64,000 nucleotides of DNA from Symbiodinium natans (Eukaryota > Sar > Dinophyceae > Suessiales > Symbiodiniaceae): the NCBI GenBank assembly GCA_905221605.1, contig CAJNDS010002111.1, positions 585,565 through 649,564 of the forward strand, read 5' to 3'. Below, piece by piece: positions 1 to 10,856 of this stretch; the first letter of the stretch is position 1; each line of letters starts with the position of its first letter. The translations under genes were made by a program, and so were the position numbers. The notes under the pieces are model-generated. The model saw only the letters and a list, made by a program, of their open reading frames with translations. It did not search any database and had not been told where the DNA came from.

Positions 1-268
1 GGGGAGCTGAGCTTGTAGCTGTCCCTCAAGCGGCGAAGATCTCGCCCAAGAGGCGAGCGTAGTTGACGTGGATCACCTTTGCCAGAATACCGCCTGACCC
101 CCCTCCGAACCCCTGAGGCGCGAGCATTCTAAACCCCAAACGCTTCTCATGCTCCAGTCCCTGTTGCTTGCCGCCTCGGCGCGGCTCGTTCCCTTAGGGA
201 TTAGGGTTGATGGCGCGACCGCGCGCTCCCCCATGCTCGCTTCTGCACGGTGTGAGAGACTCCGGAAC

Positions 269-313
269 CCTAAACCCTAAACCCTAAACCCTAAACCCCA
301 AACCCCAAACCCT
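269..313 (-). repeat. Interstitial telomere-type block, CCCTAAA
   Basis: CCCTAAA heptamers with CCCCAAA variants, C-rich on the + strand. It precedes the island at 318. Confidence 0.9.
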
Positions 314-317
314 GAGC

Positions 318-402
318 AGTCAAGTCACTGCCAAGGTGCCGACTGGTCGGGCTGCCGAGCGTACGTCGTTGCCCATCTGCCCCTGGGCTGCCAGCGCCGA
401 GG
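318..402 (+). CDS. Candidate exon island
   Basis: An open frame reading SSQVTAKVPTGRAAERTS then LPICPWAASAE lies exactly between a CCCTAAA block (269-313) and a TTTAGGG block starting at the putative donor GTTTAGGG (403). The peptide is not recognised. The call rests on the flanking pattern, GC content and an open frame. Confidence 0.35.
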
Positions 403-512
403 GTTTAGGGTTTAGGGTTTAGGGTTTAGGGTTTGAGGTTTAGGGTTTGAGGTTTAGGGTTTGAGGTTTAGGGTTTAGGGTTTGGGGTTTGGGGTTTGGG
501 GTTTGGGGTTTG
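402..512 (+). repeat. Interstitial telomere-type block, TTTAGGG
   Basis: G-rich heptamers with TTTGAGG and TTTGGGG variants, starting at the end of the island at 318-402. A second block of the same polarity lies at 712-797. Confidence 0.9.
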
Positions 513-1029
513 GGTGCTCAAGCCTTCACACCTCTCACCACGCCCGGGCCTACTTAAACAGAGACCTCACTCCCCGGAGGTACCTTCTCCCCAGAAGTGC
601 TTGTTTGTTGCTCCTGTTTTACTAGGCGCTTCCTCGTTGCATCCCTTGCAAAGGGGTGAGGAAAGAGTCCTCCAGTAGGAGGTGCCCCAAAGCAGGAAGC
701 CCCAAGCCCCCTGAAAGTAGGGTTGAGGGTTTAGGGTTTAGGGCTTAGGGTTTAGGGCTTAGGGTTTAGGGTTTAGGGTTTAGGGCTTAGGGTTATGAAC
801 CTTGACGACCTGCCGTGAATTCTAAACTCCCGGGACAACATTCACGACCCATGCGGTCTGCCGACCGAGCCGCCCTAACACATTCTCAGGCCACAACTGA
901 AGCAGCTGGACGCGAAGCTGGTGCGGGCCTCGTGCTTCGAGAGCACGACGCACCGAAACCCGAACGAAGGCTCTGATCCCAAACCCGAGACCCTTTGCCA
1001 TCAGCCTAAGCTCTGTAGAATGAAAACAA

Positions 1030-2550
1030 AGAACGAATTTTGAAGGCCTATGGGCGTTGAACCCTCAGAGCTCCTCATTGCTGTTCCACCTGGCACAGTG
1101 CAGTGGGAAGGTAGAAGTTGTGGCTCAGAGCTTCAACCGTTGAAATAGTCGGCTTGGGTGCTGCCTTTCCTGCGAGATTTTTGCACTCCGCCGCGCCCAT
1201 TTGGGAGTAGTGAGCTGCTCCTGTGCAAGCGCCTTGGAAGCCCTAAAAAGCCCTTTCTGGGGCTCCCCAAGATCTTCCGATGCGCTGAGATCGTTCCCCG
1301 CGAGCGAATCAAAGCCCGCCAGCAGCTGCCGAGGCAAATTTGGTCCCAGGGTTCCAGGGTTGAGGATGCAGAGGTTGCAGAGGCTTAAGGCTTAGGTTTA
1401 AAGGCGAGGTCGAAGCTAAACCTGAATCTTGCCAATGCCAGTTGTTAACGCTTGTCTCCCCGAGGTTGTAGGATCTAAACGCAAGCCCGGCGAGGATTTG
1501 CCTTTAAAGTATGAGCTCGCTGATGTTTTGACATCGCGTGCCTCAGTCCTCTGGCGTACCCGATTGTTCCTGCGCTGGCTTCCCGTATCATTGTGTAGGG
1601 CTGTTGTTTTACCGGCGCCACGCGGGTGTGTGCACGTAGTCCCCCGCCTTATCCCAAGTCTGTTCGAGGCTTCTAGAGGGGCACTTGACATGTACAGTAT
1701 GTGGGTGTGTGTGAGTGTGAGTGTGAGTGTGTTGGGCTCATCTTAAAGGGCGTTTGTGTAGACACAGGAAAAGTTATCATAGAATATACATACATACACC
1801 ACAACATAATGATGTGTGTATGTTTGCATGTGTACATGTGTTTCACATGCGTCGCTCGCGCACAGACACGCCTCCCCTCGCTGCTGCACAGTCGTATCTT
1901 ATCCCACACAGCTGCCTTGAGCAACACATCGACATGTGGGGCGATCCAGTCCCCGCAGGCTGCAGAAAGAGCTCGAGGATCTCGCGCAGGCTACGCCCCA
2001 TGCACTGCCAAGTTCTAGAGAACTCGACTTAGGTGCTGAAGCCCCAAATCCCCAAAGAACCGAATGGTAGCTGCCGAGAGCATCCCGTTGCAATTGCTAC
2101 ATGCTTCTCTTAGCAACTGCCACTAGGTTTTGGGGGTTCTGGTGTTGTTAATCCCCATGGTACCCAAAGCGGTATGAATTGTGGCCTTGTCAAGTGTTGA
2201 GCTGCAGGTGTAACGGCCCATAAGTTGCGGAAGCTAGGCGGCCTAGCGCAAACTAAACCCTAGGCCTTTCAGAGCTACCCGTATTCCCTGGTCCATGAGA
2301 ACAAAAGCTTCGCGGAGCAAAATGGGTAGACCCTAAACTCTAAACTCAAAGCCCTAAACCCTAAACTGGCCCAAAACGCTTACACCCTACACACATTACA
2401 CACCCTATGCAGCTCGCTAGGCGATGAAGTCATGGGACATATCGTTATCATATCGTTGCATCTGAGAGAAAGAGCCCTAAACCCTAAATCCCCTTAAAAA
2501 ATCTGGGGAACCTCAAAAAGCCGAACCTCCTCCCTCCCCCCCTCCCCTCC
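1030..2550. other. No gene recognised
   Basis: Contains a (GTGA)-like microsatellite (1702-1735), short degenerate CCCTAAA fragments (2330-2375, 2470-2490) and several small open frames with no splice context. Confidence 0.5.
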
Positions 2551-2578
2551 TCCCCGCCTGCTCCCAAGCCTGGCACAG

Positions 2579-2641
2579 GAAGCGCGCCTGAAGCGGCTCC
2601 GGGAGTTGGGGCAACCTGTGGATGAAGGTGCCTACACGAAG
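2579..2641 (+). CDS. Candidate exon, charged helical peptide
   Basis: A long pyrimidine tract (2525-2566) precedes the island. After CACAG the frame reads EARLKRLRELGQPVDEGAY. Ending at AAG|GA (a GA donor) leaves phase 0, matching the next island at 3054. The frame stays open to about 2674 (EPLLPFKADE), so a later donor is possible. No family was recognised. Confidence 0.45.
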
Positions 2642-2745
2642 GAGCCGCTGCTTCCTTTTAAAGCAGATGAATGTCGCTCTCTCTCCCTCTCTCGTTCTTT
2701 CTCTGTTGCGCGTCGCTGTATATCATAGTAAAATAGAACTATAAT

Positions 2746-2846
2746 GAGACCATATATATATATATGTATGTACATAGTTGTATATATTTATACATATGTA
2801 TATATATATATATACATATACATATACATATACATACACGTAGATT
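2746..2846. repeat. TA/CATA microsatellite
   Basis: Runs of (TA)n and CATATA make an AT-rich, hairpin-prone stretch. Similar tracts lie at 24155-24205, 27847-27866, 41574-41680 and 52165-52200. Confidence 0.85.
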
Positions 2847-3053
2847 CTTGCAAAAATGGTTTTGGGGTCCATGGTTTCGTTTTGTTTTGGGGCAGGGTGG
2901 TATCATGACTTGATTCCCGGGGTTGTTGGCTATGTCTTTATGCTGTGGGCCTGCGCGTGCAATGTTTGGTCCAGCTACAGTTCCAAGAGCCGACCGGAAA
3001 CACCTTGATCCGAAGCCCTAAACCCAAGCCCAAACCCCCAAAGTTCCCACAAG

Positions 3054-3119
3054 GAGAGCCGCAACGAGATGTACCTGGAGCTCGCTGAGCAGAAGGCCGA
3101 GAAGGCGAAAGGGCTCGGG
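3054..3119 (+). CDS. Candidate exon, 22 codons, coiled-coil-like
   Basis: Acceptor ACAAG|G is followed by exactly 22 codons, ESRNEMYLELAEQ then KAEKAKGLG, and a donor GTTTCTGG. It is phase 0 at both ends. The peptide is Glu/Lys-rich and helical. It joins in frame to the island at 3262. Confidence 0.55.
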
Positions 3120-3261
3120 GTTTCTGGATTTTCGGTCGAAGATTTGTGCCCAAAACCCTGGAACGACCCGAAGGTCCCACGTTTCCCCGTTAGGGAAGAG
3201 GGTTTGAGAGGGGCCGCTGGCTCCTCAAATGTCTCGCCTTGAGGGTGTTCGTGTTGCGCAG

Positions 3262-3369
3262 GAGCGGAATGAGCGCCGAAGAATGGGCCTCGAACCCGGC
3301 GACGACGGACTTCCCTTCAGTGATGTGGGTCCTCGAATCGGGGGAAGTTGGGAGTTGCCGGCAGTATGA
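3262..3369 (+). CDS. Candidate exon, possibly terminal (TGA at 3367)
   Basis: Acceptor TTGCGCAG|G opens a phase 0 frame ERNERRRMGLEPGDDGLPFS and then DVGPRIGGSWELPAV before TGA. With 2579-2641 and 3054-3119 it makes a small basic/acidic helical protein segment. The last 15 codons could instead be intron if a donor near 3320-3330 is used. The protein is not identified. Confidence 0.5.
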   Translation, partial: ERNERRRMGLEPGDDGLPFSDVGPRIGGSWELPAV

Positions 3370-4661
3370 ATCCCTAGAAGTCCTGCGTGTCATTATGCAG
3401 CTAGGTGCTCATTTCAGGGGTTCCCTATAGCCCTCTAAGGAGTTTTTTTCTTTTTTATACTAAACCCAAGGGAACGTTTCAAGCATTACGTTTAGTGAGG
3501 TTCCAGGGGGAGTATAGCTCTAGGAGTTCTCGGTAGGAGGGAGGATGCCCTGCCCTGATCGCTAGCCATGAAACAGTTGCGTTGCCTCAGCGGAACTCGT
3601 TGCAGCAAAGATCCTCCGCCAGCGCAACTCTGCCGGAAGCCTAAGAACCCCAATCATATATGTACATGTTGAAGACAACACACATATAGGAATAGGATGA
3701 AGAAAAACTCTTTTATTCTATTCCTGCGCTCTCACGCCGTTTAGGGGTTGGGGTGCTCTGAGGCGCTGAGCCAAAGGAACCTCGTGTGGTGCCAGGGCCT
3801 TGGTTGAGACTTTGCCGTACAGCGTCGGGTTTACATCACCTCAGAAAGGGTGGCTTATATAGATTGCCAGGAGACTCTTCGTGGAAGGGACCCTGTTCCG
3901 GGCGTGGGGGCTTGGGATTTGGGTGGACCTCCTTGAGTTCATGTAGGTTTCCGAGCGATGCGTGAACCCTTGTGTTTCAAGTTTCGGGGGAGGTGGCTAT
4001 TTCGGTGACGGTGGCGCGAGAATGTTTCAGAAGCCGTGGAGTTTTGCCTCTTATTGCAGCCCTGTGCGCAACCCTCCGGGCACCCTGCACCGGCCTGACC
4101 CCGAGCCTGTTGGGCCAGATGTCTTGCAAACCTATGTTGTTGCCGTGCTGAGGCCTGGCGTGCACAACGCCCGCGGCGAAATCCGGCAGTGTCAGCTCCC
4201 CAGCGCGCAACGCATGTTGGTGGTGGCTCTACGGCTCTACGTTCTCATACGCTGTAGCATTGACCGTGCCGGCGCGAACGCTCGGCTCTCAACAGACCTG
4301 AGCACACACTGTTAGAAATCAATCGTCTTCCTTGCACCGTTTCTGTCATTCGAGGCAACGAGGGCAAGTACAACTTCGACCTGGATGACTGGACACACCC
4401 GGACAAAATCGTCTTCGAGTTGGCTGTCCCAAAGTGCCGCATCCTGTCACGATGAGTGCAGCAGAATAGAAATCATCAATGTCAAGAATAAACAGCGGCC
4501 ATTGAGATGACGACTACGACTCCACAACCGCGCCCAAAGGCGAGTTTGTGGACTCAATGAACGTTCAGCGACATTTTTTGGGGAGTCAAGCGACTCAGAC
4601 TCTCAGGCACGTTCTCCGGGCATTGTAGGATTGACAATCAAACTCCACAGGGATGGCCCTC

Positions 4662-5065
4662 TTAGGGTTTAGGGTTCAGGGGTTTAGGGGTTTAGGGGTT
4701 TAGGGGTTTAGGGGTTTAGGGTTCGGGGAGGTACCTGGACACCTCGGCCTTGGATGTGGACGTCAACCCCTCGTACGTCCGCGTGGCGGCTTGCCTTCCC
4801 GAAGGGTTTTGTTTGTTAGGGTCTGGCGGTTTAGGGGTTTAGGGGTTTAGGGTTTAGGGTTTTAGGGTTTAGGGTTTAGGGTTTAGGGGTTTAGGGGTTT
4901 AGGGGTTTAGGGGTTTAGGGGTTTAGGGGTTTAGGGGTTCAGGGGTTTAGGGGTTTAGGGGTTTAGGGGTTTAGGGGTTTAGGGGTTTAGGGGTTGGATT
5001 TAGGTGTTTAGGGGTTTAGAGGTCTACGGGTTTGGGGTTTAGGGGTTCAGGGCTCAGAGTTTTTT
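4662..5065 (+). repeat. Variant telomere-type array, GGGGTTTA (8-mer)
   Basis: Two blocks of G-rich repeat flank a short GC-rich stretch at 4727-4828. The unit is dominantly the octamer GGGGTTTA, with some TTTAGGG heptamers at 4848-4885. The long pure octamer runs suggest local amplification of one variant. Confidence 0.9.
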
Positions 5066-5426
5066 TCTCATACCCCGTGCCCCAAGCACGAAAGCTGCGA
5101 GGAAAAACATGCTTAAGGCAAAGCTTTGAGACATGGATGCGTGGTGATTGAACATGTGATAATTCGAACTGCGCAATTAAAACCTACACCATTGCCACGG
5201 ATGTCGATCATGTGCTTGTTGCATCAAAGCTTCTCCGTTTCTACGCATCATTCATCATGCTTTCGTCTAAAATCCTGTAGCGGCTGACAGTCGCACATTA
5301 AAATGTGTTTTGGACTGCGGGGATGAGGGGGAGGGGAGGGGAAGAGGGGAGGGGTGGGAAGTGCTGGGGCGCAACCAGGGCTGGGGATGAGGGGCTTTCC
5401 GGAAAAGCTTTTTTGGACCCCCAAAC

Positions 5427-5533
5427 CGTGGGATGTTCCCCCTCATACCAAGAGTCCTGACTATAAGGATTACAGCACCCCCGATTATAATCCCTATCAA
5501 GGACTGTTAGTATAAGGAGTATATCCAACCTAA
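5427..5533. mobile_element. Short inverted-repeat element, family 1 (MITE-like)
   Basis: The left end GGGATGTTCCCCCTCATACC and the right end (reverse complement GGATATACTCCTTATACTAA) pair over about 40 bases and continue with CAGTCC and GGATTA motifs in both arms. Related copies lie at 32062-32150, 38096-38205 and 40327-40425. It has no coding capacity. A non-autonomous transposon or introner-like element is likely; the target-site duplication was not resolved. Confidence 0.6.
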
Positions 5534-5966
5534 GCCCCTTAAACAAAACATTGTGTCCATGCCGAGGTCGTCAAGGATAAGGTCACCCAGCTGAAGCTTT
5601 CAGCTGAGGTCGGCGGTGGGATTCGGAGCTTCAGAGACCTAGAAAACAATGAGCACCCCTAACAAGAGGATCCACGAATCCTCAAAGAGATTAACTAGGT
5701 GTTCCGTTTTAGGGTTGCAGAACTACACAGTTGTTCGTGGGTTGTTGCGAAACCTCACTGTAGTCATCAAGCGATGTTTCATTCGTTAAGGCCTGCTGAA
5801 ATTAGTTCAGTTCCAACAGTTGGGGTAGGCACCTCGGCATTGCCCGCTGCAACCTCTCAGGTGTCCCGCGAAACTAGATCGAATCATGGCCCCCGTTCAA
5901 TAGTTTTTCCAAAGACAGCGACATACGATAGTCGGGACCTGGCACCACTACAATACCTGCGTTGAC

Positions 5967-7661
5967 ATGGAGGCACAAGAATGCTTCCAGTGCCCCGTCC
6001 ACCGGCTGTGCTCCACTGCAGTGGGCGGGGCAGCTGTGACAACGGAAATGATTCGGGCGGCCGGTGGGAGACATTTGGAGTGCGTCAATGATGGCTTGCT
6101 ACCCCTCCAAGCGGCTGCCCGCGGCAGCAGCACCGCACTTGTGCTGGCGCTGCTGGAGGGCGGTGCTTGTGTCAATGCGGTGGGGCCAAGTGGCCAGCCG
6201 GCACTGATGCACGCAGTGCGGTTTCCGACGACCGAGGCCGGCGGTATCATCACACTATTGCTAAGGGCCGGCGCGGACCGGACCGTGTCTGACAGGGAGG
6301 GTTGGACGCCTGAGAGAATGGTGGCCATGCTGGAAAGAATGGGGTCGCCCCTCGAGGTCCCAAAGTCCATCAAGGACTTTGTCACGCTGCCAATTCACAC
6401 AGCATGTAGCGCCAAAGACATCACCGGACTGACAGAAGCACTAAAAGGGATGGATGGAACGCCATTTCCCGGAAATGCAGACGACTGGGCGAAGTCCAGC
6501 AGGGAGGCGCCCGGCTTCCTTGGCCAGACACCGCTGATGCTCTGTGCAAAGAATGGATGGCTGGATGGACTGGAGGAGCTCATTCGCAGCGGGGCGATGT
6601 TGGATGTTGGTGATCACCTTGGGCAGTCGGCCGTCTGGCATGCCGCTAGTGAGAACCACCCCCACATTGTCACCGCACTGATCGATGCCGGCGCCGACTT
6701 CTCAGGGCCAGACACCGCCGAGAACTGCTCGCCTCTGGATCGATCGGTATTCAAGCAGGCACTGGACGCCAGCAATGTACTCGTGGATGCTGGCGCGGCT
6801 CGGGGGGGCGCGGGCCAGGCGCTCATATGGGCGGTCCGGGGCGGGGGTGGGTTTCAGCCCAGGGGTGATGGATCGCTCAAGGCCGGTTTCAAGGAGCTGT
6901 TTATCAAGATGCTGGATGCGAAGGCGGATGTGAACTACATGGACGGTGAGGGTGCATCGCCTCTCTGTCACGCCATCATGCTGGGGTGCGATGAAGCCAC
7001 CACCAGGCTGCTGACCGCCGGGGCGAGCCCCCATCCACTGCCCGGCCAGCGGCGCAGCGCGTTCTTCGAAGCTTGTGACGGCAAGAACGTCTTTGCAGTG
7101 CGTTTGTTGCTGGAGAAAAGTGCGGAAGTGAGCGACCGCCGGCCTGACGGGAGTCGTGGCAGCGACAGTCTTCTCAATATTGCGGCTGGGAATCTCGCAA
7201 TAACGAGGATGCTGCTGGATGCAGGCGCGGATGTTCATGATGGGATGGATGGTGAGGAGGCCTGCAGCCCGCTTGATGTGTGGGCCAGCTCCTCTAATGC
7301 CGTGGAAGGGATGTCACTCATGATCGAGAAAGGCGCCGACGTGAATACTCGCAGTCGTGATGAAGGAAGGACCCCACTCTTCGCCGCGGTGTTGAGAGGA
7401 GACAAGGAGGCCGTCGCCCTCTTGCTGGATGCAGGTGCAGATGTCAACGCCTCTGACAATGCCGGGTTCCGCGCTTTGATTTGGGCTGCCGAGTTTGGAT
7501 ATTTGGACATCCTGGCGCTGATGGTTGAACGCGGGGGCGATCTCCGCAGCACGGACGGTCAGGGCCGCACGGCACTGGATCGCGCCGCTGATCGCGGCAA
7601 GTCGGATGTTGTCGCTTGGATTCGGGGTCGCTTGGAGGGAACCTCCAAGGCCTCTGACTGA
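5967..7661 (+). CDS. Ankyrin-repeat protein, single open exon, 564 aa
   Basis: An uninterrupted frame runs from ATG at 5967 to TGA at 7659. The protein is built largely of ankyrin repeats, which are helix-loop-helix protein-binding modules. Typical repeat cores (LLxAGADVN, TPLxxA) are seen near residues 44-72, 77-105, 188-212, 220-246, 311-354, 363-388, 402-424, 434-460, 468-494, 500-527 and 533-552. The best matches are in the C-terminal part, for example LLLDAGADVNASDNAG near 485-500. The short N-terminus has four Cys (residues 6, 9, 15 and 39). No signal peptide, membrane segment or catalytic domain is evident. The region has no telomere-type repeat and no obvious intron, unlike every other coding region here, so the gene may be retroposed or simply intron-poor. 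The partner and role cannot be inferred. Upstream in-frame extension is not supported. Confidence 0.85.
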   Translation: MEAQECFQCPVHRLCSTAVGGAAVTTEMIRAAGGRHLECVNDGLLPLQAAARGSSTALVLALLEGGACVNAVGPSGQPALMHAVRFPTTEAGGIITLLLRAGADRTVSDREGWTPERMVAMLERMGSPLEVPKSIKDFVTLPIHTACSAKDITGLTEALKGMDGTPFPGNADDWAKSSREAPGFLGQTPLMLCAKNGWLDGLEELIRSGAMLDVGDHLGQSAVWHAASENHPHIVTALIDAGADFSGPDTAENCSPLDRSVFKQALDASNVLVDAGAARGGAGQALIWAVRGGGGFQPRGDGSLKAGFKELFIKMLDAKADVNYMDGEGASPLCHAIMLGCDEATTRLLTAGASPHPLPGQRRSAFFEACDGKNVFAVRLLLEKSAEVSDRRPDGSRGSDSLLNIAAGNLAITRMLLDAGADVHDGMDGEEACSPLDVWASSSNAVEGMSLMIEKGADVNTRSRDEGRTPLFAAVLRGDKEAVALLLDAGADVNASDNAGFRALIWAAEFGYLDILALMVERGGDLRSTDGQGRTALDRAADRGKSDVVAWIRGRLEGTSKASD

Positions 7662-9483
7662 AGAGCTTCTCTTATGCCCCAGGGCTTTTTCCTGAGACTG
7701 AGTCACCACTTCCTGGTAGGCGTTAACATGTCCCTCGGCATGAGTCACTCCAGCGGTTGCTGTCTTGACGTTCAGTCTGTAGCTGCCTTATGCTGCCTTG
7801 ACGTTCTCCGTAGCTGCCTTGATGTTCTCTGTAGCTGCATCTACAGCTGTTTGTCCAGGTCCGCCCGTTCCGTTTTCAGTTTTGGCTTCCTTAAGCTTGG
7901 TCTCAGCCTTCTCCAGCTCCTCCTTTGCCTCCCTGAGCGCATTCTTGGCCAGCACTTGCTCCTCTAGCCTTCTTGGTGAATGAAGTTCCTTTTTAAGTTC
8001 TACTCCCTCCACAGTTAGTTCGGTTGCGCACTTATTGGTCAAAGAACGGAAAATGCCAGGAACGGTGCATCTTGCACAAATCTTTCCTGGCCAGGGTTCG
8101 GTTTTGCTGCGCCCGGAACTTTCGAGTCCGCCTGGGGGTTTAGGGCTTAGAGGGCTTTCGAGCTGAGCCCCATGGTGGGAAGGTGAGACCGGATTCTTCG
8201 AAAGTGCAGCGTTCGCGAACGACGGGTGCGGCACTCGATCGGATAGGAAGCAGGCCTGGACAGATGCGGGGAGGCTTGCCGTGTGGGATTGGTAAAGAAA
8301 GCCTCGTTCTTAGCAACAAGCTCAGTTAGGCTCAGCGGCAGCATCTTAGAAACCCTCAGCCCTGCACGGTACAAGCCCTGAATCCTAAGCCCCAAACCTT
8401 AGAGGCCTCGGCCCTTAGGTTTAAGCCCAGGCCCGACACCCCACGCCCCTACATCCTGAAAGCTAAGCTGCACCACAGACAATACCCAAGGCCTTGCGGC
8501 TTACGAGTTTAGAGCGTAGGGCTTACCCAGCTCTTTCCATCTGAGAAGAACGCGGGGCCGCTTAAACAACCCCTCTTAGTCTATCTCTTGTCACCGGACT
8601 CTCATTTGTCATCTTGTGTTAGGAACGGTTTTTTGAGCACTAGTTAGTTTGACACGACTGAGCCGTTTAGGGCCTAAGCATTATCCCCAACACCTACGGT
8701 AGGACTTCCCACGGTGCCGTTCTTCCCTTACAAGGGGCAGACTGGCTCCCTCGTCTCTCATAAGCCGTTGAACCAAACGGTAGACCATGTTTCGTTCCGA
8801 GGCGTGCTGCACATCGACATGCCACTACTGCAGCCGCGTCAGGCCCTCCTCCCGACTGACCGTTGCAACAAGCAGTTTGGACTCGTTGGTTCGGATCGCG
8901 GCGGGTAATTCCCTCAATAGGGGTACCCTATTATATACCCCAACATATCATAACCTGTTTACCCCAAAAGGGCACCCCCCCACCCTATTTTCGGAAACCC
9001 GCAGGTGTATTTACCGGGTTCTCTGCTTCCAGTGATTCTAGTGTAACGCTGTGGGGTTTTGGGCTTGAGGCTCCTCTCTAGAATGCAGAGTGTAGTCACA
9101 TTCGCCCAACATGCAGACCCCTAAGCCCTAAGTCCTGAACCACAAACCCCAAACCGGACACTAAGACCTTCAGCCCAACAGGTTTAGGGTCTAGGGTTTA
9201 GAGACCCCCAAATCTTCCAGAGCCCTCAGCACCCGAACTCCAAACCCCTGAGCCCTACCCCGATTGCCCTCGACCCCTTAAACCTGAACGGAAGCCCCTG
9301 TGTCCCAAACCCTGAAGAGCCCTTTAAGGAAAACCCCACAGCCTCCAAGCCTTGAACCTTAGACCGAAAGCCGTAACCCCTAAGCCCTGTAACCCCCAAA
9401 AGCCCCACACCCAAAACCTCCAGAACTCCCATAAACTCCCCTTAGCTCCCAAAAGCCCCCAAAACCCCCAAAAGCCCCGCAAG
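7662..9483. other. Region between ankyrin gene and the 9.5 kb array
   Basis: Apart from the - strand coiled-coil candidate, no gene was recognised. Degenerate CCCTAAA/CCCCTAA-like sequence occupies 9110-9480 and looks like decayed array. Confidence 0.5.
7775..8022 (-). CDS. Possible coiled-coil exon, converging on the ankyrin gene
   Basis: On the - strand a Glu/Lys/Ala-rich frame reads LKKELHSPRRLEEQ, then LREAKEELEKAETKLKEAK, then ATENIKAATENVKAA before TAA near 7795. Heptad-like spacing suggests a coiled coil. A 27-base unit encoding ATEN(I/V)KAA is repeated. Just beyond the TAA the same codon frame stays open with a degraded repeat (LNVKTATAGVTH), so the stop may be a mutation or a splice junction may lie here. 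It is tail-to-tail with the ankyrin gene, about 110 bases away. The start and boundaries are uncertain, and no family was recognised. Confidence 0.4.
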
Positions 9484-9780
9484 ACTCCTAACCCTAAACC
9501 CTAAACCCTAAACCCCAAACGCTAAACCCTAAACCCTAAACCCTAAACCCTAAACCCTAAACCCTAAACCCTAAACCCTAAACCCTAAACCCTAAACCCT
9601 AAACCCTAAACCCTAAACCCAAACCCCTAAACCCAAAACCCTAAACCCTAAACCCTAAACCCTAAACCCTAAACCCTAAACCCTAAACCCTAAACCCTAA
9701 ACCCTAAACCCTAAACCCTAAACCCTAAACCCTAAACCCTAAACCCTAAACCCTAAACCCTAAACCCTAAACCCTAAACG
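9484..9780 (-). repeat. Long CCCTAAA array
   Basis: About 42 heptamers, nearly perfect apart from a small disturbance near 9620-9640. It abuts the acceptor CCCCCCCACAG of the island at 9792, and a G-rich block (9885-9925) follows that island. Confidence 0.95.
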
Positions 9781-9791
9781 CCCCCCCACAG

Positions 9792-9868
9792 CAGGCAAGG
9801 GATCCGAAGGCTCCCGCGCAGCCCGAGCTCGAGCCGCTGAAGCCGGCGACGGCCCCTCTCCTGGGGCC
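9792..9868 (+). CDS. Candidate exon island, Pro-rich
   Basis: Pyrimidine tract plus ACAG, then an open frame QARDPKAPAQPELEPL, KPATAPLLG. It is flanked by a CCCTAAA array upstream and TTTAGGG downstream. The peptide is low in complexity and not identified; the 3' boundary is uncertain. Confidence 0.4.
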
Positions 9869-10086
9869 TTTTTTGGGCGTTTGGGGTTTAGGGTTTGGGG
9901 TTTAGGGTTTAGGGTTTAGGGGTATCGTGGGACTGGGGAGGTTGGACCAGCTTTTTTGGGTTGACAGTTGTCATCGTCGTTTGTCGGGCGTTTCTTGGCA
10001 CACCTCCCGACTCTACTTCAAACACAGTCAGGAGGTAGTGGTTAACTAGCTGACTCTTGCTTCAAGCTGTCAAAGGCTCGAGCTAG

Positions 10087-10232
10087 AGTTGTCCAAAGCC
10101 CACGGTAAGTGGAACATCATCCAGAAGATACCCCGCCTCGAAAGTTTGCCCGAACAGAAGAATCTTCACACCTGTCGCCGTGAAGTCATGAAGCTCCGCA
10201 GCTCAAGCTACGACGAGAATGCCAACCTCAAT
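10087..10232 (+). CDS. Candidate exon, 48 codons
   Basis: After GAGCTAG the frame reads LSKAHGKWNIIQKIPRLE, SLPEQKNLHTCRREVMKL, RSSSYDENANLN and ends at the donor GTAGGT (10233). A CCCTAAAC-type block starts just inside the intron. A GTAAGT within the exon (10105) is read through, because the nearest AG is only 20 bases on. It ends in phase 0, which fits the island at 10478. Confidence 0.6.
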
Positions 10233-10477
10233 GTAGGTTTCAACCCTAAACCTCCAAACCCTAAACCTCTAAACCCCAACTGCAAACCCTAATCCTCTAC
10301 ACCCTCAACTGCAAACCCTAAACCTCTGCACCCTCAACTGCAAACCCTAAACCTCTAAACCCTAAACCCTCAACTGCAAACCCGAAACCTCTGTCAACCT
10401 TAAGCCCCTAAACCTTCAACCTCTAAACCCCCCAAAACCTTCCTTCACAGTCCGCACCCCCCAATCTCCTTCCACAG

Positions 10478-10576
10478 GAGCCAACTCCGGCAAGGGCGGG
10501 CCGGGGAGGCTACCTGCCCGGCCCGGGTCTCAGTCGCAAGCACGGAGCCCGCTGCGAAAGAGGGCTTCAGTCTCAG
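10478..10576 (+). CDS. Candidate exon, 33 codons
   Basis: Acceptor CTTCCACAG|G, phase 0, reading EPTPARAGRGGYLPGPGL, SRKHGARCERGLQSQ, then donor GTTCAGGG, which runs straight into a G-rich block (10577-10648). The upstream intron (10233-10477) is filled with CCCTAAAC-type repeats, so this intron carries the C-rich strand at its 3' end. Confidence 0.6.
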
Positions 10577-10856
10577 GTTCAGGGCTTAGGGGTTAGGGTT
10601 TAGGGCTTGGGGTTTAGGGTTTAGGGTTAGGGTTCAGGGTTTAGGGTGTAACTTTTAAAGCATGGTGGTGGAAGAGGCGGTCTGCCTTCGTGAGGCGGTG
10701 ATTGTTTGCGGCACTGTGCAGGCGAGCATGTGAGTTGCATTCATGTCCAAATGCGTTTGCTTAATCATAGGGGTTGGAGTAATTACTATGGTCCCTATAT
10801 AATCGCACTATACCCACCCCCCCCAAACCCCCATTCCAATTCTGAAGGCCCCTCAG

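Larger units (their letters stand above)
3370..5966. other. Region without a recognised gene
   Basis: Mostly unique, non-coding-looking sequence. It contains the GGGGTTTA array (4662-5065), a C/T-rich stretch on the - strand (5315-5360) and one copy of the short inverted-repeat element (5427-5533). Open frames here, such as 3962-4315, have no recognisable domain or splice context. Confidence 0.5.

Noticed and set aside
3962-4442. Frames on both strands at 3962-4315 and 3977-4442
   Set aside because: No recognisable domain, no splice context, and both strands equally open; left unannotated.
9484-9780. True chromosome end or telomere in this window
   Set aside because: Blocks of both polarities are scattered throughout with unique and coding sequence on both sides, so these are interstitial arrays.
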